DNA of 64,000 nt, taken from the NCBI RefSeq assembly GCF_014652515.1, contig NZ_BMYY01000002.1:203450-267449 (forward strand). Direction: 5' to 3'. Both the position numbers and the translations under genes were made by a program. The stretch is from Bacterioplanes sanyensis. GTDB lineage: Bacteria > Pseudomonadota > Gammaproteobacteria > Pseudomonadales > Oceanobacteraceae. Shown here one piece after another: positions 29,580-38,018 of the stretch (position 1 is its first letter; every line of letters starts with the position of its first letter). The notes below the pieces were generated by a model. That model worked only from the letters and a program-made list of their open reading frames with translations. It was not told the DNA's origin and did not search any database.

Positions 29580-30262
29580 GAGTCGATCTCGTAACGCACG
29601 TTAATTTGGGCTTCGATTTTTTGTTCCTGAAACAGCGTTGGCGCTGGCGCGGGCGCCTTGGCGCTTTCCATCATGGTGCGAGCTTGCAGCATGGGTGGGT
29701 GATAGCTGCCGCCGCCCTCTACCATGCGGATCACTCGTTCGATGCGGGCGCCAGCGGCATTGGCCATGGCATCGGCCTTGCTGCGTGCTTGCTCAACGGC
29801 TTTGGCCAGCGCTTGGCGTTGCAAGGCGTCGCGGTCGTTAAAGCGCAGTTGCGTGTGATTGATGTGCATGCCGTCGATTTGCATCAGTTCATGCACCAAG
29901 CGGGCATGGCGCTCTAACTCGCGCAAGCTGATGGTGACAGGGCGGGTGACTTGCTCGCCGACAAACACACGCTCTTGCTTGCGCCATTCGTATTGTGGGT
30001 AATTACGAATTTGTGCCGCTTCGATGTCGTCTTTGCTGATTCCTAGGTTTTTGCTGGTGGCCAGCAGTTGCATCATGGCGCTGTCGACCTGCTGCTTGGC
30101 GTCAGGCAGGGTTTTGGCCGTGGCCTTGAGAGTGAGGTGTAGCTCGGCGTAATCGGGCATGACTTCCACCGCACCGTGGCCGGAGACTTCGATGTAATCG
30201 TCGGCATAAGCGGCGGGCGCCAAGGCCAGTGCGGCACTGAGCAGTATTGATGTCCTGATCAT
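29576..30262 (-). CDS. SIMPL-domain (DUF541) periplasmic protein
   Basis: ATG at 30262 has AAGGA 7 bases upstream and gives a signal peptide (LLSAALALAPAAYA) on a 228-residue protein; the open frame extends 42 codons upstream but without homology. The mature protein matches SIMPL: IEVSGHGAVEVMPDYAEL, a central DIEAAQIRNYPQYEW block and the C-terminal INVRYEID. Family members include oxidative-stress-defence protein YggE and a signalling-pathway partner; the function here is unknown. Located 10 bases after the DUF1244 gene. Confidence 0.88.
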   Translation of the reverse strand: MIRTSILLSAALALAPAAYADDYIEVSGHGAVEVMPDYAELHLTLKATAKTLPDAKQQVDSAMMQLLATSKNLGISKDDIEAAQIRNYPQYEWRKQERVFVGEQVTRPVTISLRELERHARLVHELMQIDGMHINHTQLRFNDRDALQRQALAKAVEQARSKADAMANAAGARIERVIRMVEGGGSYHPPMLQARTMMESAKAPAPAPTLFQEQKIEAQINVRYEIDS

Positions 30263-30272
30263 AGGGGAGTCC

Positions 30273-30560
30273 TTATTTTTTGGCGGCTTGCTCAAATTGA
30301 GCCAGTTGCTCAGCCGTGGCCGGCTGCTGATGTTTTTCTTTCCACTCACTGTAGGGCATGCCGTAGATGCGTTCGCGGGCCTCTTCATAATCGAGGGTTT
30401 CGCCCTGCTCAGCCGCGGCGGCGACGTACCATTTGGCCAGGCAGTTACGGCAAAATCCCGCTAGGTTCATCAGCTCGATGTTTTGTACCTGTTTGTTGTC
30501 GTCCAGGTGTTGCAGTAAGCGGCGTAATACGGCGGCTTCGATGGCAGTGGTGTCAGACAT
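30273..30560 (-). CDS. DUF1244-family protein
   Basis: A 95-residue protein matching DUF1244: LLQHLDDNKQVQNIELMN, LAGFCRNCLAKWY and an RIYGMPYSEWKEKHQ block. The CRNC pair may bind a metal. Function unknown. First gene of the four-gene minus-strand cluster, with GAGG 5 bases before ATG. Confidence 0.88.
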   Translation of the reverse strand: MSDTTAIEAAVLRRLLQHLDDNKQVQNIELMNLAGFCRNCLAKWYVAAAAEQGETLDYEEARERIYGMPYSEWKEKHQQPATAEQLAQFEQAAKK

Positions 30561-30679
30561 AACAGCCTCGTCTGTTGAATGGGCTGATTATGATTGCCGT
30601 GAAGTGTGCGCGCTGCAAGTGGAGAGGGTGCAATTTATGGTAAAGGCAGAATTCCGGTGGGTCTCGCAGGGCAAGACAA

Positions 30680-30701
30680 AGCGCCCGCCGTTACGGGCGC
30701 T
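30680..30701 (-). terminator. Terminator of the DJ-1/PfpI gene
   Basis: AGCGCCCG / CGGGCGCT stem with a 6-base loop. On the minus strand it is followed by TTGTCTT, right after the DJ-1/PfpI stop codon. Confidence 0.7.
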
Positions 30702-30711
30702 GTATGGCACG

Positions 30712-31392
30712 TTATGCGCTCAACGCCGCCAGTAGTTTTTCCGCCGCTGGGGCAGAGCTGGCGGGGTTTTGGCCGCTGATCAGCAGACCATCTTGAATGG
30801 CAAAGGCCTGGAAGTCGCCTACGGCTTGGTAGTCGGCACCACGCTCCTTTAATACATCCTCTAACAGGAAGGGCACCACCTCGGTGAGCTGTACCAGGGC
30901 TTCTTCGCTGTTGCTAAAGCCGGTGATGGCTTTACCGGTAACGGCGTAGGCACCGTCTTGTTTGACATTGGCCAGTGCACAAGTCGCGTGGCAGACCGTC
31001 GCTACCGGCTTGCTCTGCTGCAGAAAATCTTCCAGCAGCGCAATGGAGTGGGCGTTGTCGGTTAAATCCCACAGTGGGCCATGGCCGCCGGGATAAAACA
31101 CGGCGTCGTAATCACTGGCATTCACATCCGCCAACACTCGGGTATTGGCCAGTTCAGCTTTGGCGCTGTCGTCTTGCTCAAAGCGGCGAGTGGCATCGGT
31201 TTGCGCCTCATCGGCTGCACTGTTGGGATCGATGGGCGGCTGGCCTCCGGCAGGCGAAGCCAGAGTGATATGGCAGCCGGCGTCTTTAAAGACGTAATAG
31301 GGGGCAGCAAACTCTTCGATCCAGAAGCCGGTCTTGGCGCCTGTGTCACCGAGCTGATCGTGTGAGGTTAATACCATCAAAATATTTGGCAT
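30712..31392 (-). CDS. DJ-1/PfpI family (type 1 glutamine amidotransferase-like) protein
   Basis: A 226-residue protein of the Hsp31/DJ-1 group. The N-terminus MPNILMVLTSHDQLGDTG, LASPAGGQPPIDPNS, the YPGGHGPLWDL loop and the nucleophile cysteine in VATVCHATCAL (VCHA elbow) are typical. Relatives act as glyoxalases, chaperones or deglycase-like enzymes. A divergent LysR regulator starts about 100 bases away, a common regulator-target pairing that suggests induction by a small molecule or stress. An AGGAG site lies 7 bases before the ATG. Confidence 0.88.
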   Translation of the reverse strand: MPNILMVLTSHDQLGDTGAKTGFWIEEFAAPYYVFKDAGCHITLASPAGGQPPIDPNSAADEAQTDATRRFEQDDSAKAELANTRVLADVNASDYDAVFYPGGHGPLWDLTDNAHSIALLEDFLQQSKPVATVCHATCALANVKQDGAYAVTGKAITGFSNSEEALVQLTEVVPFLLEDVLKERGADYQAVGDFQAFAIQDGLLISGQNPASSAPAAEKLLAALSA

Positions 31393-31490
31393 GTTTGAGC
31401 TCCTGTATCAATGTGGGGAGCAGAGTAAATACTGGCCCTAAATCTAACAATCAGGGTATGGTTTAACTCAATGTCTTAATATTTTTGACA

Positions 31491-32405
31491 ATGATGGAAA
31501 ACAGTAACGAACACCTGCACGCCATGCAGTTATTCGCTCGTATTGTTGAATGCGGCAGTTTGGCGGCGGCGGCGCGTGACATGGGTGTTAGTCGGGCGGT
31601 GGTCAGCTATCACCTTAACAAGCTCGAACAGGCCGCTGGGCTGATGTTGTTGAATCGCACTACGCGCTCGCAAACCTTAACTGAAGCTGGTCAACGCTAT
31701 TATCAGCATTGCGTGGCCGTGCGCGAGCATGTGCAGCAAGCGCAACGGGAGTGGGAGCAATTACGCGATGCACCCAGTGGCACGCTGAGGTTATCGGCCC
31801 CGGTCAATTTAGGGCTGCAATGGCTGATTCCTTTGCTCAGTGATTTTCGCCATCGCTACCCTGGCATTGAGTTGGACATTGCTTTGAGCGATGAGGTGGT
31901 GGACATCATTGGCACCGGCTTGGATGTTGCCATTCGCGGAGCACCGTTGCCGGATTCTGGCTTGCAGGCGCGTAAGCTGGCCAGTATGCCGACCTGTTTG
32001 TGCGCTGCACCGGCCTACCTTCGCCATCGAGGCAGACCAACGGCGCCGGCGGATTTGGCCGAGCATGATTGGGTGCTTTATAAGCAGCATCAGCGCTTGC
32101 ACTTAACGCAAGGGCGGCGCAGTTTCAGCATTGATTTGCAGGGGCCGGTTCGCACCAATAACGCTGCTGCGCGCACCGCGCTGGTATTGGCAGGTCATGG
32201 TCTGGCTCGCATTCCCTGGTACGACGCTCAGCCCTGCTTGCAGGACGGGCGTTTAGATCAGGTATTGGCGGATTACGAGCTGCAAGACATCGAGCTATAC
32301 GCGGTATTTCCACCCGGCAGTGGCCGCAGCCAGAAGGTGCGTTTGCTATTGGATTATTTGGCGCAGCGCAGTCAGGCCGGGTTGTTAGCCCAAACTATTG
32401 ACTAG
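31491..32405 (+). CDS. LysR-family transcriptional regulator
   Basis: A LysR regulator of about 304 residues. The winged helix-turn-helix is in residues 8-65 (LFARIVECGSLAAAARDMGV, VSYHLNKLEQAAGLMLLNRT), followed by a substrate-binding domain with SAPVNLGLQWLIPLLSDFR and GLDVAIRGAPLPDSGL. This is the CrgA/DsdC-like subgroup common in gammaproteobacteria. The exact start is uncertain: ATG at 31491 or 31494, or TTG at 31485, none with a good ribosome-binding site. It is divergent from the DJ-1/PfpI gene and probably regulates it. Its last 21 bases overlap the convergent cyclic-nucleotide-binding gene. Confidence 0.88.
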   Translation: MMENSNEHLHAMQLFARIVECGSLAAAARDMGVSRAVVSYHLNKLEQAAGLMLLNRTTRSQTLTEAGQRYYQHCVAVREHVQQAQREWEQLRDAPSGTLRLSAPVNLGLQWLIPLLSDFRHRYPGIELDIALSDEVVDIIGTGLDVAIRGAPLPDSGLQARKLASMPTCLCAAPAYLRHRGRPTAPADLAEHDWVLYKQHQRLHLTQGRRSFSIDLQGPVRTNNAAARTALVLAGHGLARIPWYDAQPCLQDGRLDQVLADYELQDIELYAVFPPGSGRSQKVRLLLDYLAQRSQAGLLAQTID

Positions 32406-32861
32406 TTGAAAGTCCATGATGCGCAAACGCCGCGATAACGACACGGCGACGGCACGAATGACCTTGGCAGCAATCTTGGGTGACTCCTCGCTCATGCGAT
32501 CAAGTGCCTCCCGCGATAGGGTGAGCAGGGTACAGTTTGATTTGGCGACGCAGGTCGCCGAGCGCCGCTCGCCATCGAGCACCGCCATTTCACCAAAGGT
32601 TTTATTGGCCCCCAATAATGCCACCTGCACTTTTCGATTATTGCCATCGGCCTTCATCACAGAAATTTTGCCGCTGTGAATAATGCCCATATAAGTACCG
32701 CTATCGCCTTCGCGAAACAGGGTGTTGCCGGCTTCGATGTCTTCCAAGTGAAAAAAAGGCGCTGCACTGCGCAGCTCAGTACTAGAAAAGGCATCGAACA
32801 TGTTGCATTCGGCCAGCATGCCGATGAGTTCGTCTAAATAGGTTGGGGAGTGGTCACGCAT
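32385..32861 (-). CDS. Cyclic-nucleotide-binding domain protein
   Basis: A 158-residue protein consisting of essentially one cNMP-binding beta-barrel (residues about 15-125): an LFREGDSGTYMGIIHSGKIS strand pair and the phosphate-binding cassette region FGEMAVLDGERRSATCVA, which keeps the Gly-Glu and Arg of cyclic-nucleotide binders. There is no DNA-binding domain after it, only a helical tail, so it is not a CRP-type regulator. It may act as a stand-alone sensor or regulatory subunit. Function unknown. It overlaps the end of the LysR gene by 21 bases. Confidence 0.85.
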   Translation of the reverse strand: MRDHSPTYLDELIGMLAECNMFDAFSSTELRSAAPFFHLEDIEAGNTLFREGDSGTYMGIIHSGKISVMKADGNNRKVQVALLGANKTFGEMAVLDGERRSATCVAKSNCTLLTLSREALDRMSEESPKIAAKVIRAVAVSLSRRLRIMDFQLVNSLG

Positions 32862-32961
32862 GGTGCGGCTCTCGTGGCGATAACAAAGCCTGCTTAGGTT
32901 AGCAAAGCCAAGCGCAGTTACTACGTTGGCTTTTGGTAACGACTGGTGTGACCAGGGCGCT

Positions 32962-33534
32962 TTACTGCGCAGCTACCTGACCAATGGCGGATTGCACCTG
33001 AGTGAAATGCTCCAGCACTTCTTCAATTTCGTGAGCGGCGTCGCGCCAATCATCGGCTTGCTTCATGCCAATACGTGCCATCGCCTGCACAGTGGCTGGG
33101 TGAACCAGCAAATCTTTTGCGTGGTAGCACTCTGCCGTGGGCAGAGGTGGCAGCTTGCCATCGGCATGATAGCCAGATTCGATTTCCTCTAATGGCAGAT
33201 CTGCCAGGGTGTCGGCGACATTATTCAGAGCGGTTAAATACTCATCGCACTGTGGGTACTGCTGCTCAAAACGGCTCAGCAGTGGCTTGCTCAGCTCCAC
33301 CAGCGCTTTTGCCTGAGCACCAATATCGTCACCGTTTTGCTGCTGCAATTGCAGCAGTAAATGCTTGGCATGCTGATGATAATGGCGCAGCGCCGGATCA
33401 TGGCTCATGTGCCGGCCATGACCTTCGCCGTGATGGCCATGCTGATCACCGTGATGAGCGCCATGATGGTCATTATGGGCTTGAGCGTTAAAACTCAGCG
33501 CCGCGGTGGCCGCAGCCAGCAGCAAAATGCGCAT
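32962..33534 (-). CDS. His-rich periplasmic protein
   Basis: ATG at 33534 (AGAGGA upstream) gives 190 residues: a signal peptide (LLLAAATAALSFNAQA), then a region at residues 20-58 containing 15 histidines with Asp and Gly between, then a helical domain with two cysteines (YPQCDEY and TAECYH). The His block is a likely metal-binding segment (Zn, Ni, Cu or Fe), so the protein may store or chaperone a metal in the periplasm. I do not recognise the helical domain. A Fur-box-like sequence lies just upstream of the start, which would fit a metal-related role. Confidence 0.75.
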   Translation of the reverse strand: MRILLLAAATAALSFNAQAHNDHHGAHHGDQHGHHGEGHGRHMSHDPALRHYHQHAKHLLLQLQQQNGDDIGAQAKALVELSKPLLSRFEQQYPQCDEYLTALNNVADTLADLPLEEIESGYHADGKLPPLPTAECYHAKDLLVHPATVQAMARIGMKQADDWRDAAHEIEEVLEHFTQVQSAIGQVAAQ

Positions 33535-33550
33535 TGCGTATTCCTCTATA

Positions 33551-33569
33551 AATAAAAACAATTCGCATT
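33551..33569 (-). promoter_or_regulatory. Candidate Fur box before the His-rich protein gene
   Basis: Read toward the gene, the 19 bases AATGCGAATTGTTTTTATT share 15 positions with the typical Fur-site form AATGAGAATTATTATCATT. Against the stricter 7-1-7 core only about 9 of 14 positions fit. The site lies 17 bases from the start codon. fur itself is in this window at 38.0 kb. Candidate only. Confidence 0.35.
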
Positions 33570-33671
33570 CTACTTACTTGTCACGGCTTTGTCATATCTG
33601 GGGTGTAAGCGTTTTCTACGGGTGTGGCCTTTTGTATTGAATGGTTGTGTGCGGTGTCATGGCATTCTCTA

Positions 33672-33932
33672 TTACTTGCCCGCAACTATCATCACGCCAG
33701 ATGTATAACCGTACCCATAGCCATACCCCATACCGTTCTTGTAGTTGTTGCCGCCAGAAGTGACAGGAACAATCTGAAGCACAGAGTATCCAGCTGTGAC
33801 TAAATCATTGCAGGCTTGCTCTACTTGCAATGCCAACTCTGTGCCATCGACGGTGTCTTCTGGTTTGTCTTTGCCAGGAGATTTGGTGTGTTTTGGGGCT
33901 TCAATAAATACGCTGCGGATTGCTTGAGACAT
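33672..33932 (-). CDS. Small hypothetical protein with a Gly-Tyr repeat
   Basis: An 86-residue protein with an AGAGGA site 6 bases before ATG, so it is probably real. The N-terminal part is charged, the middle (LALQVEQACNDLVTAGYSVLQ) is an amphipathic helix followed by a strand, and residues 69-76 are alternating GYGYGYGY before the hydrophobic end TSGVMIVAGK. I do not recognise the family. It lies alone in a gene-poor stretch close to the 3' end of the tmRNA gene, a common integration site, and may be acquired DNA. Confidence 0.6.
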   Translation of the reverse strand: MSQAIRSVFIEAPKHTKSPGKDKPEDTVDGTELALQVEQACNDLVTAGYSVLQIVPVTSGGNNYKNGMGYGYGYGYTSGVMIVAGK

Positions 33933-34236
33933 TTATCATCCTCTGATATCGAAAAATCGCCTGATTGTGGAGTCTGGTGATTTGGGTTTCTGTCGCGCGA
34001 GTAGTGAATCGCTTCTCAATGATGATCCTATAAAAGCGGTATTACTGGTGCGATCGACTACCCAACTTACCAATGGAACTCCTTCGTTAAGTCCGATAAT
34101 AAGCCACTGACTCTAAAAGAGTCTCTGCTTTGAGTCTATAGACCTCGGTTTGGCCATTGAGAGAAAAATTGTCAGTGGAAGTCAGCGACTTTAGTGGTGA
34201 CTAAGTCCGTAAGCACTACAACGCAGGGGCTTTATT
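33933..34236. other. Gene-free stretch next to the tmRNA 3' end
   Basis: About 300 bases with no supported gene. The only structures seen are a 6-bp hairpin GACTCT-AAA-AGAGTC at 34109-34123 and an imperfect repeat near 34187-34207. I found no duplicate of the tmRNA 3' end that would mark an island boundary. Confidence 0.5.
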
Positions 34237-34237
34237 A

Positions 34238-34273
34238 ATAAAAAAGGCCCTGCCCAAGTTGGGCAGGGCCTTT
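34238..34273 (-). terminator. tmRNA terminator
   Basis: A 14-bp perfect stem AAAGGCCCTGCCCA / TGGGCAGGGCCTTT with a 3-base loop and an A-run (T-run on the minus strand) on its left, 8 bases beyond the tmRNA CCA end. Confidence 0.9.
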
Positions 34274-34281
34274 GTGGTGTT

Positions 34282-34639
34282 TGGTGGAGATGGCGGGAGT
34301 TGAACCCGCGTCCGCCAATCCTCCACTAGAGGATCTACATGCTTAGTCTTCTCTATTAATTTAGCCGACTACGGCCCGAGAGACAGGGCGTAGCTAGCGA
34401 GCTCGATTTAAGTTTAACCGTTCAGCTCCGAGCGAAGCATCCAGGCGATCCTGTAGGGCGATGCCCTCGTCCCCCAGTTACAGGCACCTGAGTTCAGAGG
34501 TAAGCAGGCTTAAGCTGCTAGTGCGTAGTTTTCGTCGTTTGCGACTATAACTAGTGTACAACGTTTATTAACGAGATCGTCGTACGCTCTCGGCATGCAC
34601 CCATAGCTTCGTAATCAACGTCGAATCCAGATCATCCCC
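34282..34639 (-). ncRNA. ssrA: Transfer-messenger RNA (tmRNA)
   Basis: A 358-nt tmRNA on the minus strand. The 5' end GGGGATGATCTGGATTCGACG and the 3' end (T-arm GGGTTCAACTCCC, acceptor CATCTCC, then ACCA) pair as the tRNA-like domain. The tag reading frame at 34542-34510 encodes ANDENYALAA followed by TAA, a standard gammaproteobacterial degradation tag. It rescues stalled ribosomes together with SmpB, whose gene lies directly upstream on the same strand. Confidence 0.97.
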
Positions 34640-34727
34640 GAATCCGGTGTTGCCGCTATCGGCAATCAGTGAGACGGAAGCCTTCGCCAAAAGTTCCGCT
34701 CAAGTTCACGCAAGATACCATATTCAC

Positions 34728-35210
34728 TCAGCGAACTGAATGCTTCATCACGCGTTCTTTTTGCTTGGCCCAATCTTTGTCTTTCGCGGTGGCGCGCTTG
34801 TCATGGGTTTGCTTACCCTTAGCCAGTGCGATTTCCGCTTTGACGCGATGGTTTTTCCAATACAGGGCGGTGCAGACGCAGGTATAACCCTTGGCCTGGA
34901 CTTTCTGCATCAGGCGTTCGATTTCACGACGGTGTAGCAGCAGCTTGCGCTCACGCCTTGGGTTGGCGACCACGTGTGTTGATGCTTGATCTAGTGGTGT
35001 GATCAAGGCACCGGTCAGCCAAGCTTCGCCTTTATGAAAAACGATATAAGAGTCCAACAGCTGACATTTGCCGGCACGCAGGGATTTTACTTCCCAGCCC
35101 AGCAAGCTCACGCCCGCTTCGGTCTTGTCTTCTAGGAAGAAGTCGTGACGGGCTTTTTTGTTGAGGGCAATGGTGTTGCCGCTAACCTTGGGTTTTTTCT
35201 TTTTGCTCAT
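34728..35210 (-). CDS. smpB: SsrA-binding protein SmpB
   Basis: A 160-residue SmpB. It shows [39 protein letters not shown], the [19 protein letters not shown] segment and the basic C-terminal tail ([14 protein letters not shown]) that enters the ribosomal mRNA channel. It binds the tmRNA tRNA-like domain. The gene precedes ssrA by about 90 bases on the same strand. The ribosome-binding site is not obvious. Confidence 0.97.
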   Translation of the reverse strand: MSKKKKPKVSGNTIALNKKARHDFFLEDKTEAGVSLLGWEVKSLRAGKCQLLDSYIVFHKGEAWLTGALITPLDQASTHVVANPRRERKLLLHRREIERLMQKVQAKGYTCVCTALYWKNHRVKAEIALAKGKQTHDKRATAKDKDWAKQKERVMKHSVR

Positions 35211-35421
35211 GGCGCGCAGTATATCTGAGGCGGTCGCGCTTGGGCAGTGTTTGTGCGTTGCTTACGTGTTAATGACGTACCAGTCAGTATCTGACGGGCC
35301 AATGATGAAAGAAAATGTGCGTTTCCGCTCACCATACGGTAGTTTTTCGCCTTGAGGGCTGGAAGTTATTTCCTGACAATGCTGAAAAAACAACTACAAC
35401 GGAAAAAAGAGAGGAAGACTA

Positions 35422-36774
35422 ATGGCAGCAGATAAGCGCGGTATGCACGGCGTCTGGGCAAGTCGCTGGACCTTTATCTTGGCGGCCACCGGGTCGGCGG
35501 TGGGCTTAGGTAATATCTGGAAGTTCCCATACATTACGGGAGAAAACGGCGGCGGTGCCTTTGTGCTCATGTACTTGGCGTGCATTTTAGTGGCTGGTAT
35601 TCCGGTGATGATGGCGGAGGTGCTACTGGGGCGTAAAGCGCGTCTGAGCCCGATTAACACCATGAGTCACTTATCGGCGGAGTATAACGCGCCTAAGTTC
35701 TTCCGCAGTATTGGTTGGCTGGGAGCGCTGGCTGGCTTCTTTATTTTGTCGTTTTACAGTGTGATTGCTGGCTGGACGCTGTCTTACACCGGCAAGATGA
35801 TCAGTGGCGACTTTACCGGTGCTACGGGTGAAATGGCTGGCAAAATTTTTGGTGATTTGTTGGCCGACCCTGTGTCGCTGACCATGTACCACACCATTTT
35901 TATCATCCTGACCGGTGTTGTTATTGCGCGTGGTGTCAACGAAGGCCTGGAAAAAACCGTTCGTGTGTTAATGCCGCTGCTGTTCATTATGCTGGTATTG
36001 CTAATGGGCTACAGCATGACCACCCCGGGTTTTGCTGACGGCTTTAAGTTTTTGTTTAGCTTTGACGCTAGCAAACTCACTGCCGATAGCGTGGTGGTGG
36101 CGCTGGGCCACTCCTTCTTTACTTTGTCATTGGGTATGGGCGCCATCATGGCGTACGGCGCGTATATGCCGCAGCAAGCTTCGCTGGGCAAAACTGTAAT
36201 CACCGTCGGTATTCTGGATACCCTGGTGGCGCTAACGGCCGGTTTGGTGATTTTCCCGATTGTGTTTAGCCAAGGCCTGGAGCCGGGTGCTGGTCCTGGT
36301 TTGATGTTCCAAACCTTACCCGTAGCGTTTGGTAGTCTGCCGGGCGGTGCATTTATCGGTACAGCTTTCTTTATCTTGGTGGCGATTGCAGCTTGGAGTT
36401 CCGCCATTTCGATCGCTGAACCCGCGGTGGCTTGGGCGGTAGAAAAAGGTGCGACGCGTTTGGTGGCCACCATGATCGTCTGTGGTGCTGCATGGGCCTT
36501 GGGTATGCTGACGGTGCTGTCATTTAATGAGTTGTCTGACTTTACCTTCTTGAAGGGGACTTTCTTCGACAACCTCGACTTCCTGACGTCAAATATCATG
36601 CTGCCACTGGGTGGTCTGTTGATTGCGCTGTTTGTCGGCTGGTTTATGAAGGAGCGTGCGGTGGCGAAGGAGGCCAACGTGCAAAGCGAGATGGTGTACA
36701 ATATTTGGCGCGTTATGTTGCGCTTTGTATCACCCTTGGCTGTTCTCTTCATCTTTGTGAACGGCCTGCTGTAA
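35422..36774 (+). CDS. Sodium-dependent transporter (NSS/SNF family)
   Basis: A 450-residue protein with about 11-12 transmembrane helices. The N-terminal motif WTFILAATGSAVGLGNIWKF followed by PYITGENGGGAFVLMY is the hallmark first helix pair of neurotransmitter:sodium symporters (LeuT fold), which contribute the sodium and substrate sites. Bacterial members import amino acids or similar small molecules; the substrate cannot be read from the sequence. GAGAGGA lies 7 bases before the ATG. It is followed by ratA after 12 bases on the same strand, so the two may be co-transcribed. Confidence 0.94.
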   Translation: MAADKRGMHGVWASRWTFILAATGSAVGLGNIWKFPYITGENGGGAFVLMYLACILVAGIPVMMAEVLLGRKARLSPINTMSHLSAEYNAPKFFRSIGWLGALAGFFILSFYSVIAGWTLSYTGKMISGDFTGATGEMAGKIFGDLLADPVSLTMYHTIFIILTGVVIARGVNEGLEKTVRVLMPLLFIMLVLLMGYSMTTPGFADGFKFLFSFDASKLTADSVVVALGHSFFTLSLGMGAIMAYGAYMPQQASLGKTVITVGILDTLVALTAGLVIFPIVFSQGLEPGAGPGLMFQTLPVAFGSLPGGAFIGTAFFILVAIAAWSSAISIAEPAVAWAVEKGATRLVATMIVCGAAWALGMLTVLSFNELSDFTFLKGTFFDNLDFLTSNIMLPLGGLLIALFVGWFMKERAVAKEANVQSEMVYNIWRVMLRFVSPLAVLFIFVNGLL

Positions 36775-36786
36775 CCAGGAAGCCGT

Positions 36787-37218
36787 ATGACCACAATTAC
36801 CCGCAGTGCGCTGGTAATGCACAGCGCTGAGGAAATGTTCGAACTGGTCAATGACGTTAGTCGTTACCCCGAGTTCCTCAGCGGCTGTGAACACACCGAG
36901 GTCCTCGATCAAGGTGAGGACTTCATTGAAGCCCGTCTAACCATTGCCAAGGCGGGCTTTAATCAAAGCTTTAGTACCCGCAATACTTTAGAACGCCCAA
37001 CGCGCATGGATATGCAATTGGTCGATGGACCATTTTCGCATTTTCATGGAGTGTGGCTGTTTACGCCGTTAGCGGAGGATGCTTGTAAGGTGTCGCTGGA
37101 GCTGGATTTCGAGATCGCAAATCGCATCGCCGGTGCCGCGGTAGGAGCGGTATTTAAGCAAATTGCCAACACCATGGTCGATTCCTTCGTACAACGGGCA
37201 AAACACATTTATGGCTGA
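36787..37218 (+). CDS. ratA: RatA/COQ10-type START-domain protein
   Basis: A 143-residue START-like protein: TRSALVMHSAEEMFELVNDV, YPEFLSGCEHTEVL, and GPFSHFHGVWLF are typical of RatA/YfjG. In E. coli RatA was described as a toxin blocking 70S ribosome association; related COQ10 proteins bind ubiquinone, and that role is perhaps more general. Its gene overlaps rnfH by 8 bases, the usual pair. Confidence 0.92.
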   Translation: MTTITRSALVMHSAEEMFELVNDVSRYPEFLSGCEHTEVLDQGEDFIEARLTIAKAGFNQSFSTRNTLERPTRMDMQLVDGPFSHFHGVWLFTPLAEDACKVSLELDFEIANRIAGAAVGAVFKQIANTMVDSFVQRAKHIYG

Positions 37219-37513
37219 GTTGATTGAAGTCGAAGTGGCTTACGCGCTACCGCATAAGCAAAGAATATTGACGGTTCAGGTAGAAGAAGGGGCAACGTTG
37301 CTAGACGCTGTGCGCGCTTCTGGCATTGAGCGCGAGTTCCCCGAGCTGGATATCGAACAGGCGAAATTTGGGATTTTTGGCAAGGCCTCACGCGCGCCCG
37401 ATAAAGACACGGTGCGCTCCGGTGATCGGGTAGAAATCTACCGTCCGCTACTTATTGACCCCAAACAGGCCCGCGCTAATCGTGCGGCCAAGGCAGCGGC
37501 CAAATCTCAATGA
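37211..37513 (+). CDS. rnfH: RnfH-family ubiquitin-like protein
   Basis: ATG at 37211 gives a 100-residue RnfH/RatB protein with a beta-grasp fold: IEVEVAYALPHKQRILTVQV, the VRASGIEREFPELD segment and FGKASRAPDKDTVRSGDRVE, IYRPLLIDPK. Function is unclear; homologues are linked to Rnf electron transport clusters or paired with ratA. It overlaps the ratA end by 8 bases. The Ala/Lys-rich tail is typical. Confidence 0.92.
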   Translation: MAELIEVEVAYALPHKQRILTVQVEEGATLLDAVRASGIEREFPELDIEQAKFGIFGKASRAPDKDTVRSGDRVEIYRPLLIDPKQARANRAAKAAAKSQ

Positions 37514-37533
37514 CCGCTGGGCGATAGCAACGC

Positions 37534-37932
37534 TTACTCAGTGACCTTGATCGTATCAGCCGACTCTTCTTGCTGCGGTACGCTGTTCAGCTGGCTTTCT
37601 TCACTGAACTCAGCGTCTGGCAGCTCGCCCTCGTAGTGGCTGAAGCGTCCGCTGTCGTCAAAAAATACGCTGATCTGGTATGACTTCACCACTTCATCAC
37701 GTTTTTCCAGTGAGTAGAAGTAATCCCAGCGCTGTTGCTCGAAGGGGTTGCCGAGCACCGGGGTGCCCATCACATAGATGACCTGGCGCGGTGTCATGCC
37801 GGGCTCCAGTTGCGCCAGCATGTCGGCGGTTACGATATTTCCCTGCTGTACGTTCAGTTTATAAACGCCGGGAAAGGTGCAACCGGAAAGGGTTGCAATA
37901 CCAAGTGAAACAGTCAGAATTAGAGCTCGCAT
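37534..37932 (-). CDS. bamE: Outer membrane assembly lipoprotein BamE (OmlA/SmpA)
   Basis: A 132-residue lipoprotein starting at 37932 with lipobox LSGC (C18). The mature part has the BamE fold: VYKLNVQQGNIVTADMLAQL, EPGMTPRQVIYVMGTP and RWDYFYSLEK. It is a subunit of the BAM complex that inserts outer-membrane proteins. It is divergent from fur, the arrangement known as omlA-fur in Pseudomonas. The frame is open upstream, but the extra residues overlap fur and are not homologous. Confidence 0.93.
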   Translation of the reverse strand: MRALILTVSLGIATLSGCTFPGVYKLNVQQGNIVTADMLAQLEPGMTPRQVIYVMGTPVLGNPFEQQRWDYFYSLEKRDEVVKSYQISVFFDDSGRFSHYEGELPDAEFSEESQLNSVPQQEESADTIKVTE

Positions 37933-38018
37933 GCGGTGTATCTCGTCAGTAGGGCTTGCGACGTGGCTGGCGATGATACCTGATAAGTTCCAATGCTGTG
38001 AAATATTCGAGGAAAGCA

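Noticed and set aside
34282-34320. Attachment-site duplication of the tmRNA 3' end marking a genomic island
   Set aside because: I looked for a second copy of the T-arm/acceptor end in the window and found none.
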